DNA from: Desulfosarcina widdelii
Lineage (GTDB): Bacteria > Desulfobacterota > Desulfobacteria > Desulfobacterales > Desulfosarcinaceae
Direction: 5' to 3'
Length of the DNA: 64,000 nt
NCBI RefSeq assembly: GCF_009688965.1
Contig: NZ_AP021875.1
Span: forward strand, 6,386,001 to 6,450,000
Below, piece after piece: positions 35,187 through 44,086 of this stretch (positions are counted from its first letter, which is position 1; each line of letters opens with the position of its first letter). Position numbers and translations under genes: made by a program. A model generated the notes under the pieces. The model ran no database searches and was not told the DNA's origin. It worked only from the letters and a program-made list of their open reading frames with translations.

Positions 35187-35987
35187 TCAATGGCGGATCA
35201 CCTCTATCTCAAAAAGCAGCGGCCACAGCTTGCCAGTAACAAACAACCGATCATTCTCTGCATCATAGGCGATCCCGTTGAGAACAGCATCGCGATGATC
35301 CATTTTTTTATAGCCCTGGGGCAGGAGGTTCGTCAGATCAAGCCATCCAAGCACCCTGCCTGATTCCAGTGAAATCATGGCGATTCGGTCCGTATGCCAG
35401 ACATTCGCGTAGATCTTTCCGCGCACGTACTCAAGTTCATTTAACCGGTGGACAGGAATGGACCCATCCCTTACGGTGAGTTGTCCTTTTTCCTGGAAGG
35501 TTTCGGGATCGAGCAGGCGCAATGTGCTGCTTCCGTCGCTCATAATCAATTGGGTTCCATCATGGGTCAACCCCCAACCCTCGCCCGAGTAGAGAAAGGT
35601 TCGCCGAAGGCAAAAGGAAGCGTGGTCATAAACAAATGCGACCTTCCCATGCCAGGTGAGTTGTATCAGCCGATCTTTCCAGTCGGTCAGTCCTTCGCCC
35701 CAGTACCTGGCATCTAGCCGTCGCTCCTGGACGACCTCGCCCGTTTCCAGCTTGACCTTCCTTATAGAGGAGCGCCCTTTTCGTCCGGTGCTCTCGAATA
35801 GATACCCATTCTGGTAGACCAGGCCTTGCGTGTAGGCCTGTGTATCGTGCGGGTAGGCGTTGACGATGCGATACCCGTAAATTGGTGATCGATCCTGCGC
35901 GTTCGACTGCCCGCCCAGGACATGGCATGGCAGACAGAGCAAAACGCCGAGGCCAAAGATCTTGACCCCAATGAACTTTCTCAACAT
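35187..35987 (-). CDS. Glutaminyl-peptide cyclotransferase (bacterial propeller type)
   Basis: 266 residues from the ATG at 35987 (MLRKFIGVKIFG). A signal peptide is present (LGVLLCLPCHVLGG). The propeller matches glutamine cyclotransferase: YPHDTQAYTQGLVYQNGYL, ESTGRKGRSSIRKV, GEGWGLTHDGTQLIMSDG, LNELEYVRGKIYANVW and DRLFVTGKLWPLLFEI. The family converts N-terminal glutamine of exported peptides to pyroglutamate. A longer frame to 36032 would read into IS3 debris, so I use 35987 with GGATGG upstream. The IS scrap directly upstream suggests that its original promoter was replaced. Confidence 0.88.
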   Translation of the reverse strand: MLRKFIGVKIFGLGVLLCLPCHVLGGQSNAQDRSPIYGYRIVNAYPHDTQAYTQGLVYQNGYLFESTGRKGRSSIRKVKLETGEVVQERRLDARYWGEGLTDWKDRLIQLTWHGKVAFVYDHASFCLRRTFLYSGEGWGLTHDGTQLIMSDGSSTLRLLDPETFQEKGQLTVRDGSIPVHRLNELEYVRGKIYANVWHTDRIAMISLESGRVLGWLDLTNLLPQGYKKMDHRDAVLNGIAYDAENDRLFVTGKLWPLLFEIEVIRH

Positions 35988-36004
35988 AAATACCATCCGG
36001 TTTT

Positions 36005-36125
36005 TACCAGCGAGGAACCTGAAGAGGCCCACATCGGATGCACGCCATACTCGCTGGAAATTTCGACCAGGGCTTCTGTCCTGGACAATGCAGCCATGGC
36101 AACTTTAACTTTGAATAGGGCACTA
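36005..36125 (-). pseudogene. IS3-family OrfA fragment
   Basis: The minus-strand frame reads LFKVKVAMAALSRTEALVE then ISSEYGVHPMWASSG, the OrfA helix-turn-helix start (usual form: FKxKVALAALKGEKTxAELSSEYGVHP). No OrfB remains. Part of a cluster of mobile-element scraps; the 36136-36496 fragment follows 10 bases later. Confidence 0.6.
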
Positions 36126-36135
36126 CGACGGATAC

Positions 36136-36496
36136 GGTGTCTGATGTTGTTTCCAATGTGATCGAGATTCTATCTATTGATGTTGATCCCGATGGTCTTT
36201 CCTTTTTCCATGAGGATATTACCGCAGAACACATTACAGATGATGCTGAGTACCAGGTGATTACCTATGAGGCTGCCAGAATGATGGTGATCAAATCCGG
36301 CAAGCTGGTCGGTGTCAAACTCAGACCTCATGACCTGCGTCGGCATTCTGATACCTATGCAAGTCGATCTGGCGTACCTATTGAAATTATTTCAAAAGGC
36401 ATCCTCCGGCACGCGAATCTTTCGACCACACAAAGGTATCTGGGAACGATCAGCGATGTGGAAGCGATTCGTTGGATTGAGAATATTTATGGGTGA
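36136..36496 (+). pseudogene. AbiEii fragment fused to a tyrosine-recombinase C-terminus
   Basis: Bases 36136-36263 match 40067-40194 of the intact AbiEii gene, about 90% identical by eye and in the same frame. The frame then switches to a tyrosine-recombinase tail (LRPHDLRRHSDTYASRSG, LRHANLSTTQRYLG) with the H-x2-R box, the second histidine and the catalytic tyrosine, ending WIENIYG. The recombinase N-terminal half is missing. It is a recombination scar rather than a working protein. Confidence 0.8.
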
Positions 36497-36499
36497 TGC

Positions 36500-36532
36500 A
36501 AAAAGGGGTGATGCCGGTTTCGGTTTCACCCC
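36500..36532 (-). terminator. Rho-independent terminator behind the PAS-cyclase gene
   Basis: On the minus strand GGGGTGA and TCACCCC enclose a loop with CCGAAACCGG-like pairing, followed by TTTTT. It lies about 175 bases beyond the cyclase stop codon. Confidence 0.55.
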
Positions 36533-36636
36533 ATTCATATTTGCCAGTAAAGATAGGCAGAACAAAGCGTTGCTTTTATCGGGAAACGGGAGCCACAACA
36601 TGATGTATGAGGTGGCTTATTATTCTGAATTTATTC

Positions 36637-36652
36637 ACATAAACGTCCATAG
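36637..36652 (+). repeat. 16-bp direct repeat, left copy (att-like)
   Basis: ACATAAACGTCCATAG occurs here and at 42216-42231 in the same orientation, with partial similarity extending about 14 bases upstream (CTGAA ... TA). The two copies bracket about 5.6 kb of accessory DNA, and a recombinase C-terminus ends 140 bases to the left of this one. Confidence 0.5.
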
Positions 36653-36706
36653 GAGTAACCACCGGTTTCACAGATCGTGTGATACGATCTGGCTATTTGC
36701 GGATTG

Positions 36707-37885
36707 TTAACCGACACTCTCGCCAGAATCGTGATTTTTAAACTGAACATGAAAGGGGTCAAGCTCGTATACGGATATGGGACGGTGGTATCCCTTTACT
36801 TCAATCTTACCCAGAGGGGTGCAGGGGAACTCTTCTCGGGCAAGTGCCCATGTGGTATGGCTAATCAGAATCCGCCCCGGCTTGCAGGCACTTTCAAGGC
36901 GGGCAGCAAGATTAACCTGCATTCCCATTGCCGTATACTCTTTCCTTTCAGAAGAGCCATAGCCGCCTACGGTTGCCATTCCTGTGTTGATCCCGCACCT
37001 AATTTTTAAATTTTCATCAATTCCGGAATCAAACCACTTCTGGTTTAATACTTCCATTTTTAACTGCATATCAATTGCCATATGCAGGCATCTTACAGCG
37101 TGGTCTTTATCTTCTGTTTTATTGGGCGCGCCAAAGATCACGTATAAACCATCTCCGATTAGCTGGGCCAGGGTACCTCCGTATCTATTAATTATTATTA
37201 TCATTTCGGAAAGATATTCATTCAATAGATTTCCCATGTCCTCTGGTTCAAGAGAATCAGTAATCTTTGTAAAATTTTTGATGTCCGAAAAAAACAAGGT
37301 CAACTTTTTCCGGTGATGTTTCCAGACCAGGTCGATAGGTCCGTGGGATATTGTCTCCGCTATTTGGGGGGGCACGTATTTTGAGACAATCCTGCAAGCT
37401 TTTTGAACTTTTTCCTGCTCTTTTCTTAATTTCTCTTCAGCAATCATACGTTCATGGATATCTGTTACAATGCCCTGATGATACCGAATGTCGCTTTCAG
37501 GATCTACATAAATGGATGTCTGATCTTCAACCCATCGGAGTTCCCCATCATTAGTAACGATACGGTAAACCTGGGTATAGTTCTCTCTCTCCTTTGCTAC
37601 AAAATCCTTTATTTCTTGTAATATTTTTTCCTTATCCCCCTGATAGACAATGTCCCGAAACATGATTGTATCATTGAGGAAATCTTCAGCCCGGTATCCG
37701 AAACGGGATATGTTGGGAGAAACGTAGACCATCTTGCGCTGCTTTGGATCATCTGCAGCCAGGCGGCGAAACAGTATTGAAGGGCTGTTTTGAATTATCA
37801 TTTCAGCAAGTGCTAAGGCATGGGAGTCTTCGCGGTTGCTGTTTTCTTTTTTAATTGGCCAGTTCATTTCCTGAAAATAACACAT
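36707..37885 (-). CDS. PAS-domain class III adenylate/guanylate cyclase
   Basis: 392 residues. A PAS domain with PAC tail occupies about 25-160 (IIQNSPSILFRRLAADDPK, GYRAEDFLNDTIMF, RWVEDQTSIYVDPES). After a coiled linker the cyclase domain (about 195-375) shows the first metal aspartate in LTLFFSDIKNFTKITDSLEPE, then GGTLAQLIGDGLYVIFGAPN with the second, and INTGMATVGGYGSSERKEYT. It is soluble and probably senses a cytoplasmic signal. It lies between recombinase debris and the mosaic at 38.6 kb, within the direct-repeat bracket, reading leftward to a terminator near 36.5 kb. Confidence 0.92.
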   Translation of the reverse strand: MCYFQEMNWPIKKENSNREDSHALALAEMIIQNSPSILFRRLAADDPKQRKMVYVSPNISRFGYRAEDFLNDTIMFRDIVYQGDKEKILQEIKDFVAKERENYTQVYRIVTNDGELRWVEDQTSIYVDPESDIRYHQGIVTDIHERMIAEEKLRKEQEKVQKACRIVSKYVPPQIAETISHGPIDLVWKHHRKKLTLFFSDIKNFTKITDSLEPEDMGNLLNEYLSEMIIIINRYGGTLAQLIGDGLYVIFGAPNKTEDKDHAVRCLHMAIDMQLKMEVLNQKWFDSGIDENLKIRCGINTGMATVGGYGSSERKEYTAMGMQVNLAARLESACKPGRILISHTTWALAREEFPCTPLGKIEVKGYHRPISVYELDPFHVQFKNHDSGESVG

Positions 37886-38602
37886 TGTGGTACTAAGTAA
37901 AGGTTTTTAGATAAAATAATGGAGGGCGCTGGATTACAGAAATTTTGCAAACACGTAAAAATGGGCTTGGGTTTATCACCAATCAAGATGTTGTGGTTAT
38001 TGAAATTACCCTGCGTCGGTCAGCCCTGTCAAATGTTGGGATACGTGATTATTTAATCTATCTGTGGATTCGGTGCGTATAAAGATTCGTTATGATAAAC
38101 AAAAATAGAACCGGCCATAATCATGTCTTTGATGTGCATCAATTATGCACCGATTCTCAGCGGGAGGAGGAGGTGCCTGAATGGCTTGAACAGCAACCTT
38201 TTACTTAGTTTCTTTAATTGACGAAAAACTTCAGCGAGCCTCCATAATTTTAGGATGGCAGTGAATGGTTCTATTACACATGAGTTCGCGGTCAATACAA
38301 CATAAGGGTAATACTGTCAGTAAGATACTGCATAGGGCAAAGAAGCGGTAGGTGAGTTGATGAATAGGATTGGATAAATTGGGATGCAGCGGATACTTTT
38401 ATTCGGACGAGGGGATTGTTGCGGTAGAAAAACCTCGGCTGCTGCCAGTTAAAGTTTCCTTCAGGTCAGGGCATCCATTCATATTGGCTTTTTGCCCAAA
38501 CTTAAGCATAAATTGCCAAAGACCAAGACATCGTTAACCCAAGTCTAACGGTAAAAAGGGTCAAGACATCGTTAAGCCTGAAAGAATGCGGGGCGCTCAA
38601 TC
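37886..38602. other. Intergenic region, mobile-element debris
   Basis: No gene is supported here. The region holds the second copy of an 18-base repeat (CTGTCAAATGTTGGGATA, 38026-38043) and a 13-base direct repeat AAGACATCGTTAA near 38526 and 38563. The rest is AT-rich and unlike neighbouring coding sequence. Confidence 0.4.
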
Positions 38603-39134
38603 CACACCCACAGAAAGTCGCTGAAGAAACGTTTTCAGATGCGACGATCACTTTTTTCGATCCCCGTGATCTTGTTCAGGTCAAGTACGAGATGCTTCGT
38701 TCCGTCGAAAAGGAAGGTCGCTCGGTAAAACACGCATCCGAAACATTTGGGTTCTCGCGGCCAGCTTTTTATCAGGCACTGTCGCAGTTTGAAAAGGGGG
38801 GCGTAAACGGTCTTGTCAAAAAACGGCCAGGACCAAAATCGGCCCACAAATTGACTGATGATATATCGAAGCCGCTCGAGCCGGTGATGCGGGTCGGGGA
38901 TTTGCCGTGGTGGCCGATGAAGTCCGAAAACTTGCTGAAAACAGTTCCAAATCAGCAGTGGACATATGCAAGCGGCTGCCCTCCGAGATCACCGATTACT
39001 TGATGAATATTGATGATCCAGAAACTCTGAAATTTTTCACAGAACGGAGGCTCAGGCCTTTGACCCTGATGGCAACCGATGATGATAAGATCACCAGATT
39101 CAAAGAGATGGTAGAAGCAATAAACATAGATTAA
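38603..39134 (+). pseudogene. Mosaic of an HTH (transposase-type) fragment and a chemoreceptor fragment
   Basis: The first part (38603 to about 38880) encodes a helix-turn-helix with VKYEMLRSVEKEGRSVKHAS then FGFSRPAFYQALSQFEKGG and RPGPKSAHKLTDD, as in IS481-like or helper HTH proteins. At about 38881 a different frame gives GDAGRGFAVVADEVRKLAEN, the signature of methyl-accepting chemotaxis proteins, followed by unrecognised sequence to a stop at 39134. Neither part is a complete gene. Confidence 0.65.
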
Positions 39135-39210
39135 AGCATCGTCGACTTTCCCTTGATTTTTTATCCAAAATCAGACATATTGTTACCACTTATTAACAAA
39201 TGGGGGCTTT

Positions 39211-39819
39211 TTGTCTGCAGTTGAAATGAAAAGTCATTTTATAGAACTGTTTCGTAAGAACGGTGGGCAACTTCGGATGAGTGAGGCGATAGCGGCAGGC
39301 ATTACACGCTATATGCTTTATTCGCTCAGAGACAAAGGCATCATCGAACAGGTGAGCAGGGGCGTTTATCGCCTCGTGGAACTCCCTCCGATGTCAAACC
39401 CTGATCTGGTGACGGTGAGCCTTCGTTTCCCTAATGCAGTCATCTGTCTCATATCGGCGCTGTCCTATCATAATATCACAACTCAGATTCCGCACGCTGT
39501 TTCCGTGGCTGTACCGAGGCAATCAAGAGTACCATCACTCAACTATCCTCCAGTTCAATCCCATAGATTTTCGAATGAAGCATATAATTCCGGCATTGAA
39601 AATCATAAGATTGATGGCGTGTCTGTAAAAATTTACAATCCCGAGAAAACATTGGCTGATTGCTTTAAGTTTAGGAACAAAATTGGAATGGATGTTGTCC
39701 TTGAAGCTCTTAAAATTTACAGATCCAGACAACAGTATAATCTCGAAAGGCTGCTCGAATACGCGAAAATCTGCCGGGTTAAAAATATTATGACGCCTTA
39801 TCTGGAGGCAACGATTTGA
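39211..39819 (+). CDS. abiEi: AbiEi-type antitoxin (type IV toxin-antitoxin system)
   Basis: 202 residues. The N-terminal winged helix (LFRKNGGQLRMSEAIAAGI, LYSLRDKGIIEQVSRGVYRL) and a following domain with FPNAVICLISALSYH and VKIYNPEKTLADCFKFRNKI are the standard AbiEi pattern. AbiEi represses its operon and opposes AbiEii toxicity. The start is TTG at 39211 with GGGGGC upstream; ATG at 39226 is an alternative without a ribosome site. It overlaps the toxin start by four bases, as usual for this pair. Confidence 0.9.
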   Translation: MSAVEMKSHFIELFRKNGGQLRMSEAIAAGITRYMLYSLRDKGIIEQVSRGVYRLVELPPMSNPDLVTVSLRFPNAVICLISALSYHNITTQIPHAVSVAVPRQSRVPSLNYPPVQSHRFSNEAYNSGIENHKIDGVSVKIYNPEKTLADCFKFRNKIGMDVVLEALKIYRSRQQYNLERLLEYAKICRVKNIMTPYLEATI

Positions 39820-40724
39820 CCAAGACACCGCTGAAAAATATCGCAGCATCCGTAAGACAGCGTCTACTCGATAAATCAAGATCTGATATGCGGCCTTTTC
39901 AAGAACTTGCCCAATATTATGCCATGGAACGGTTTCTATACCGGCTTTCTCTATCCAAACATTCCAAACGCTTTATCCTCAAAGGCGCTTTGATGCTTCG
40001 GATATGGAAAGCGCCTCGGATTAGACCCACCATGGATATTGATATGCTTGGAAGGACAAGCAATAAGGTGTCTGATGTTGTTTCCAATGTGATCGAGATT
40101 CTATCGATTGATGTTGATCCCGATGGTCTTTTCTTTTTACATGAGGAAATTACCGCAGAACACATTACGGATGATGCTGAATACCAGGGGATTAGAATTC
40201 GCTTTCCAGCAAAACTTGATACCATGACTTTGAACATGCAACTGGATATCGGATTCGGTGACATTATCCATCCCAACCCCGAAGAGTCGGAATTGACATC
40301 AATTTTAGATTTTGCCGCACCACGATTACTTTGCTACAGCCGTGAGAGCGCCATTGCTGAAAAATTTGAAGCCATGCTCAAACTCCGAGGGTTGAATAGC
40401 CGGATGAAAGATTTCTATGATATTTGGCTGCTTTCTCGCCAGTTTGGATTCGATGGGAAAACGTTATCAGAAGCCATCAGGTTGACATTGGAGCAGCGTG
40501 GAACAGAACTTACCGATGAAATTGTTGCCTTTTCAAAGGAATTTATCGTGGCAAAAAGAAGCCAATGGAATGCTTTTAGGAAAAAGCTTGGACAAGACCA
40601 TGTTCCTGCTGAGTTCGAACATATTGCCATGACGCTCAAAGGATTTATTGATCCGATAGCATCCGCCTTGGCTTCGAGGAAGCCTCCACCTTCGAGATGG
40701 TCTGCACCTGGTCCATGGGTATAG
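39816..40724 (+). CDS. abiEii: AbiEii-type nucleotidyltransferase toxin
   Basis: 302 residues. The nucleotidyltransferase core shows KGALMLRIWKAPRIRPTMDIDML, giving the DxD metal pair, and then the helical block EKFEAMLKLRGLNSRMKDFYDIW with the conserved lysine and aspartates. The C-terminus WSAPGPW is typical. AbiEii transfers nucleotides and halts growth, often in phage defence. The start is TTG within the AbiEi stop overlap. A copy of 128 bases of this gene appears at 36136, so the locus has been duplicated or rearranged. It appears intact. Confidence 0.92.
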   Translation: MTKTPLKNIAASVRQRLLDKSRSDMRPFQELAQYYAMERFLYRLSLSKHSKRFILKGALMLRIWKAPRIRPTMDIDMLGRTSNKVSDVVSNVIEILSIDVDPDGLFFLHEEITAEHITDDAEYQGIRIRFPAKLDTMTLNMQLDIGFGDIIHPNPEESELTSILDFAAPRLLCYSRESAIAEKFEAMLKLRGLNSRMKDFYDIWLLSRQFGFDGKTLSEAIRLTLEQRGTELTDEIVAFSKEFIVAKRSQWNAFRKKLGQDHVPAEFEHIAMTLKGFIDPIASALASRKPPPSRWSAPGPWV

Positions 40725-40726
40725 TT

Positions 40727-41122
40727 ATGGATTATAAGGAATTAATCGGAAAATATACTGTTTTATTGGAAGAGGTAGAGCGATTAAGAAAAGAAAACAG
40801 GCGCTTAAGAACCCACCTTGAGATAGCGACGTCCGAGCCTCCCGGAAATACTCCCGAAGATATAAAAATCGTTGAAAAAACGCCTTGCAAGGAATCTGTT
40901 GCCCAAAATTCCAAATCGGTTGTAGATAATACGTCGGATTCCTCCGCTAAAATCCACCTTTTTATGTCGCTTTTTAAAGGCCGCAGTGATGTTTATGCAA
41001 AGCGATGGGAAAACAAAAACAAAGGCATATCCGGCTATTCACCTGTTTGCCTGAATCAATGGCAGGCAGGAGTGTGCAAAAAGCCAAAAATTTCCTGCTC
41101 AAAATGTGAAAACAAAGATGGT
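40727..41122 (+). pseudogene. TOTE-type conflict-system primase/helicase, N-terminal remnant
   Basis: The frame starts MDYKELIGKYTVLLEEVERL, a coiled coil, then SSAKIHLFMSLFKGRSDVYA and WENKNKGISGYSPVCLNQW, then two cysteine pairs in GVCKKPKISCSKC. These match the N-terminus of TOTE-system archaeo-eukaryotic primase proteins. The full protein is several hundred residues longer; here it ends where an ISL3-type element begins. It starts two bases after the AbiEii stop, which suggests a former defence operon. Confidence 0.7.
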
Positions 41123-41133
41123 TCCTCGCTATT

Positions 41134-41955
41134 TCATGTGGGTAAATCGAACTTCAGTTTGCCTGCAATAAGATAAATCATGGTGATGAGCGTTCGTTCT
41201 GTTCGATACCCTCGGGCCCTGGCCTTGGCAGCTTGAATCAGGCTGTTTATCCCTTCCAGGATTCCATTGTTGATCCTGGAGGTAAACCAACGTAGGACGC
41301 CGTCCCAGTGGCTCTTGATGGTGTATGCGGCTTTTTTCATGGGCTCCAGGCGGCTATGAGTTGCCCAGAAATACCATTTCTTCAAGTAGGTTTCGGCGGT
41401 CCGGGCTGTCTGATTGTAGAATTCCTGAAAGTTGAGTTTGATGTGGTATGCCCGACTGGTTTTGAGGTTGAGCTTTTTGATCGTCAATTGTTCGAGTTGC
41501 TCTGCCTGGGACGCCTTGAGGTTGAATGGGTTCTTAAGCCAAAGATAGCGGCTGCCCTTTAGCACCGGCCGGTCTTTGGATTCCTCCCGGCGAACCTGGT
41601 CCACCGCTTCGTTGAGGACTTTGAGCACATGGAACTTATCGAAGGTGATATGGGCCTCGGGGAAATGTTTTTCGACACCGCTGATGAACGCCGGAGACAT
41701 GTCGCAGCACATCTCCTCGATAGCGCCGGGATTGCCGCCATGGTCGGTGAGATCTCGTTTGAATCGATCCACGGTTGAGGCGTCCTTGCCGCCGGTGGCG
41801 AACAGAACCCGGGTTTCGTCAAGATCGACAAACAGGCTGACATAGTTGTGGCCGCGTCGTCTTGAGGTTTCGTCCATGCCGACATGCTTGACCTGACTGT
41901 GGTCGGCTGCCTTATGATGAGCGAAAAGGTGGATCGGACTTTCCAGGGGATGCCT
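41134..41955 (-). pseudogene. ISL3-family transposase, 5'-truncated
   Basis: About 270 residues remain of a protein usually near 400. The DDE core is present: HVGMDETSRRRGHNYVSLF, then CCDMSPAFISGVEKHFP, HITFDKFHVLKVLNEAVDQV, and a late NNGILEGINSLIQAAKARARG carrying the glutamate. The N-terminal zinc finger and helix-turn-helix are missing; a stop precedes the frame at 41956. GGTTCCTCGCTATTTC near 41121 may be the element's terminal repeat. It truncates the TOTE-type gene. Confidence 0.8.
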
Positions 41956-41999
41956 CTATGCCCCATTTTTACGGCGCCCAATTTTTCAGCGTGACCAAA

Positions 42000-42410
42000 T
42001 AGTTTGTTCTGGAAAGCACCGGTTTTAGAAGGTGGACGATTTTTGAGTGTATTTCAATGTATCTGGGATCAATCCAAAGTTGGGAGACTGGCATTTACTT
42101 TGTATGGGCATTGATTCCGGCTCTGGTTGGGATTACACCGACTAATCGTTGATTTCATCGAGAAATTGGAACCACAAGATATTGTATAGACGGGCTTAGT
42201 TTACTGAAAATATAAACATAAACGTCCATAGCAGAAATCTATATTTTTGCTGATTTGCAGGTAGGTTCAAGTTATCTTTAAGTTTGATGGGCTTGCCAAG
42301 GTTCGGATTCGCAGCAAGTACCTGTAAACAGTTGATCGACGGAAGGATAGCAATATGGATGCGGTTCACCCATCTATTTATCAAGGTACGATGATGATCT
42401 GGTCGCCATC
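42000..42410. other. Intergenic region at the right edge of the accessory segment
   Basis: No gene recognised. It contains the right copy of the 16-base direct repeat ACATAAACGTCCATAG at 42216-42231. The sequence is AT-rich like the other debris regions. Confidence 0.4.
42216..42231 (+). repeat. 16-bp direct repeat, right copy (att-like)
   Basis: Identical to 36637-36652 and in the same orientation. It lies outside the ISL3 remnant and just before the terminator of the alkyl-sulfate operon. Confidence 0.5.
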
Positions 42411-42458
42411 AAAAAGGCCCGCACAGGGTCGTTTGTAAAAATAGACGATGTGCGGGCC
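42411..42458 (-). terminator. Strong Rho-independent terminator of the alkyl-sulfate operon
   Basis: On the minus strand GGCCCGCACA and TGTGCGGGCC form a perfect 10-base stem around a 23-base loop, followed by TTTTT. It lies 7 bases after the acyl-CoA ligase stop codon and marks the operon end. Confidence 0.92.
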
Positions 42459-42464
42459 TGATGG

Positions 42465-44030
42465 TTAGCCGGCGATTTCGGCTTTGAGCTCTTTTTTAAG
42501 AATTTTGCCGGTGGCCGTCATGGGCAGGGCTTCCCGGATTTCGATTATACGGGGATATTTATAGGCCGCCATCTGCTCTTTGGACCAGGCCAACAGGTCG
42601 TCTTCGGTAGCTGTCTCGCCTGGCTTTAACACGATATAGGCCTTGACTTCCTCCCCATGGGAATCGTGGGGGACACCGATGACCGAGGCCAGGGACACTG
42701 CCGGATGGGTCATCAAGACCTCTTCGATTTCCCGCGGGTAGACATTGAACCCGCCCCGGATAATCATGTCCTTGACGCGGTCCACGATGTAGACGTACCC
42801 GTCCTCGTCCTTCCGGCCCAGGTCGCCGGTATGAAACCAGGCCGTTCCCTTGAAGGCCTCGGCCGTGGCGTCGGGTTTGTTGTAGTAGCCCTTCATGACA
42901 TTGTGGCCCCGAATGGTGATTTCGCCCACCTCGCCGGCCGCCACTTCGTTGTCGTCCTTGTCCACGATTTTGACCTCCACCCCCCAGATCGGTGTGCCCA
43001 CCGAGCCGGGCTTACGCTCCTTGTGGAGATGGTTGAAGGTCGCCACAGGGCACGTTTCCGACAGCCCGTAACCTTCCATGATGGGAATGCGATATTTGGC
43101 CTCGATGCCCTTGATAATCTCCAGGGGCAGCGAGGAGGCTCCGGACACCCCGATCCGCAACGTATCGGCGATGCTCTCGAGGTCAAAACGCTTCTCTTTG
43201 TCCTCGTAAGTCAGCAGCGCCCAGTACATGGTCGGCACGCCGATAAAAATGGTCACTTTTTCGTTCTGCATCGCATCCAACACCGCCTCCGGCGTGAACC
43301 GGGGGATGAGCACGATGGTGTTGCCCAGGGAAAACCCGGCATTCATCTGGCAGGTCTGTCCGAAAGAATGAAACAGGGGCAAAACGAGGGCATGCACATC
43401 GTCGGGCTGCAAGTTGATGATATCTTTGGTGCCCCGAGCATTGAACGCCATGTTGGCGTGCGAGAGTTCGGCGCCCTTGGGGAAGCCCGTCGTGCCGGAG
43501 GTATAGAGAATGACGGCCGTATCTTCGAAGTCCGTGGCAACGGTATCGAAGGTGGGCGGCTGCTTGCCGATCAGTTGGCCCAGGGTCGCCGTGCCCTCGA
43601 TCGGCGAAGGGGATTGCGGATCGGCCGTAATCACCCAGAAGTGCCGGCATCCGTCCACTTCCTGAAACCCTTTCCAGCCTTCCTCGGCCATGGGCAGGTC
43701 GGGAGTGCCTTGAAAACAGAAGTACGCCTTGGCGTCGCTGTCCTTGAGGTGGTAGGCGATCTCACGCCCTTTCAGGAGGACGTTCAAAGGCACCACCACC
43801 GCCCCGGCTTTGAGGATGCCGTAGTAGATCATCGGGAAATAGGGCAGGTTCGGGCAGCTCAGCGCCACCTTGTCCCCCTTGACGACGCCGGCGGAGGCCA
43901 GTCCATTGGCCACCTGGTTGGCAACGGCGTTCACCTGCGCGTAGCTAAATCGTTTGTCTCCAAACACGATCGCTGTTTTCGAAGGCCCTTCTTGGGCACT
44001 GTGTTCCAGCATGGCGGCCAGGTTTAGCAT
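42465..44030 (-). CDS. Long-chain acyl-CoA ligase (AMP-forming)
   Basis: 521 residues. The adenylation motif YTSGTTGFPKGA, the GYGLSETCPV block, the HTGDLGRKDEDGY hinge and the C-terminal PMTATGKILKKEL with its catalytic lysine are all intact. It joins a carboxylic acid to CoA at the expense of ATP. Sequence type is fatty-acid or medium-chain ligase. It is the last gene of the operon after an alkyl sulfatase, an alcohol dehydrogenase and an aldehyde oxidoreductase, so its acid is probably the fatty acid made from the alkyl chain. Confidence 0.93.
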   Translation of the reverse strand: MLNLAAMLEHSAQEGPSKTAIVFGDKRFSYAQVNAVANQVANGLASAGVVKGDKVALSCPNLPYFPMIYYGILKAGAVVVPLNVLLKGREIAYHLKDSDAKAYFCFQGTPDLPMAEEGWKGFQEVDGCRHFWVITADPQSPSPIEGTATLGQLIGKQPPTFDTVATDFEDTAVILYTSGTTGFPKGAELSHANMAFNARGTKDIINLQPDDVHALVLPLFHSFGQTCQMNAGFSLGNTIVLIPRFTPEAVLDAMQNEKVTIFIGVPTMYWALLTYEDKEKRFDLESIADTLRIGVSGASSLPLEIIKGIEAKYRIPIMEGYGLSETCPVATFNHLHKERKPGSVGTPIWGVEVKIVDKDDNEVAAGEVGEITIRGHNVMKGYYNKPDATAEAFKGTAWFHTGDLGRKDEDGYVYIVDRVKDMIIRGGFNVYPREIEEVLMTHPAVSLASVIGVPHDSHGEEVKAYIVLKPGETATEDDLLAWSKEQMAAYKYPRIIEIREALPMTATGKILKKELKAEIAG

Positions 44031-44086
44031 GTCTGAATCCTTTCATTTCTTTGCGTCTGCCCATTTGGCGTATGGTGGTTGATTCG

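Noticed and set aside
42657..44027. Plus-strand frame of 456 codons
   Set aside because: It is antisense to a fully conserved acyl-CoA ligase; composition is histidine/glycine-rich and matches no family.
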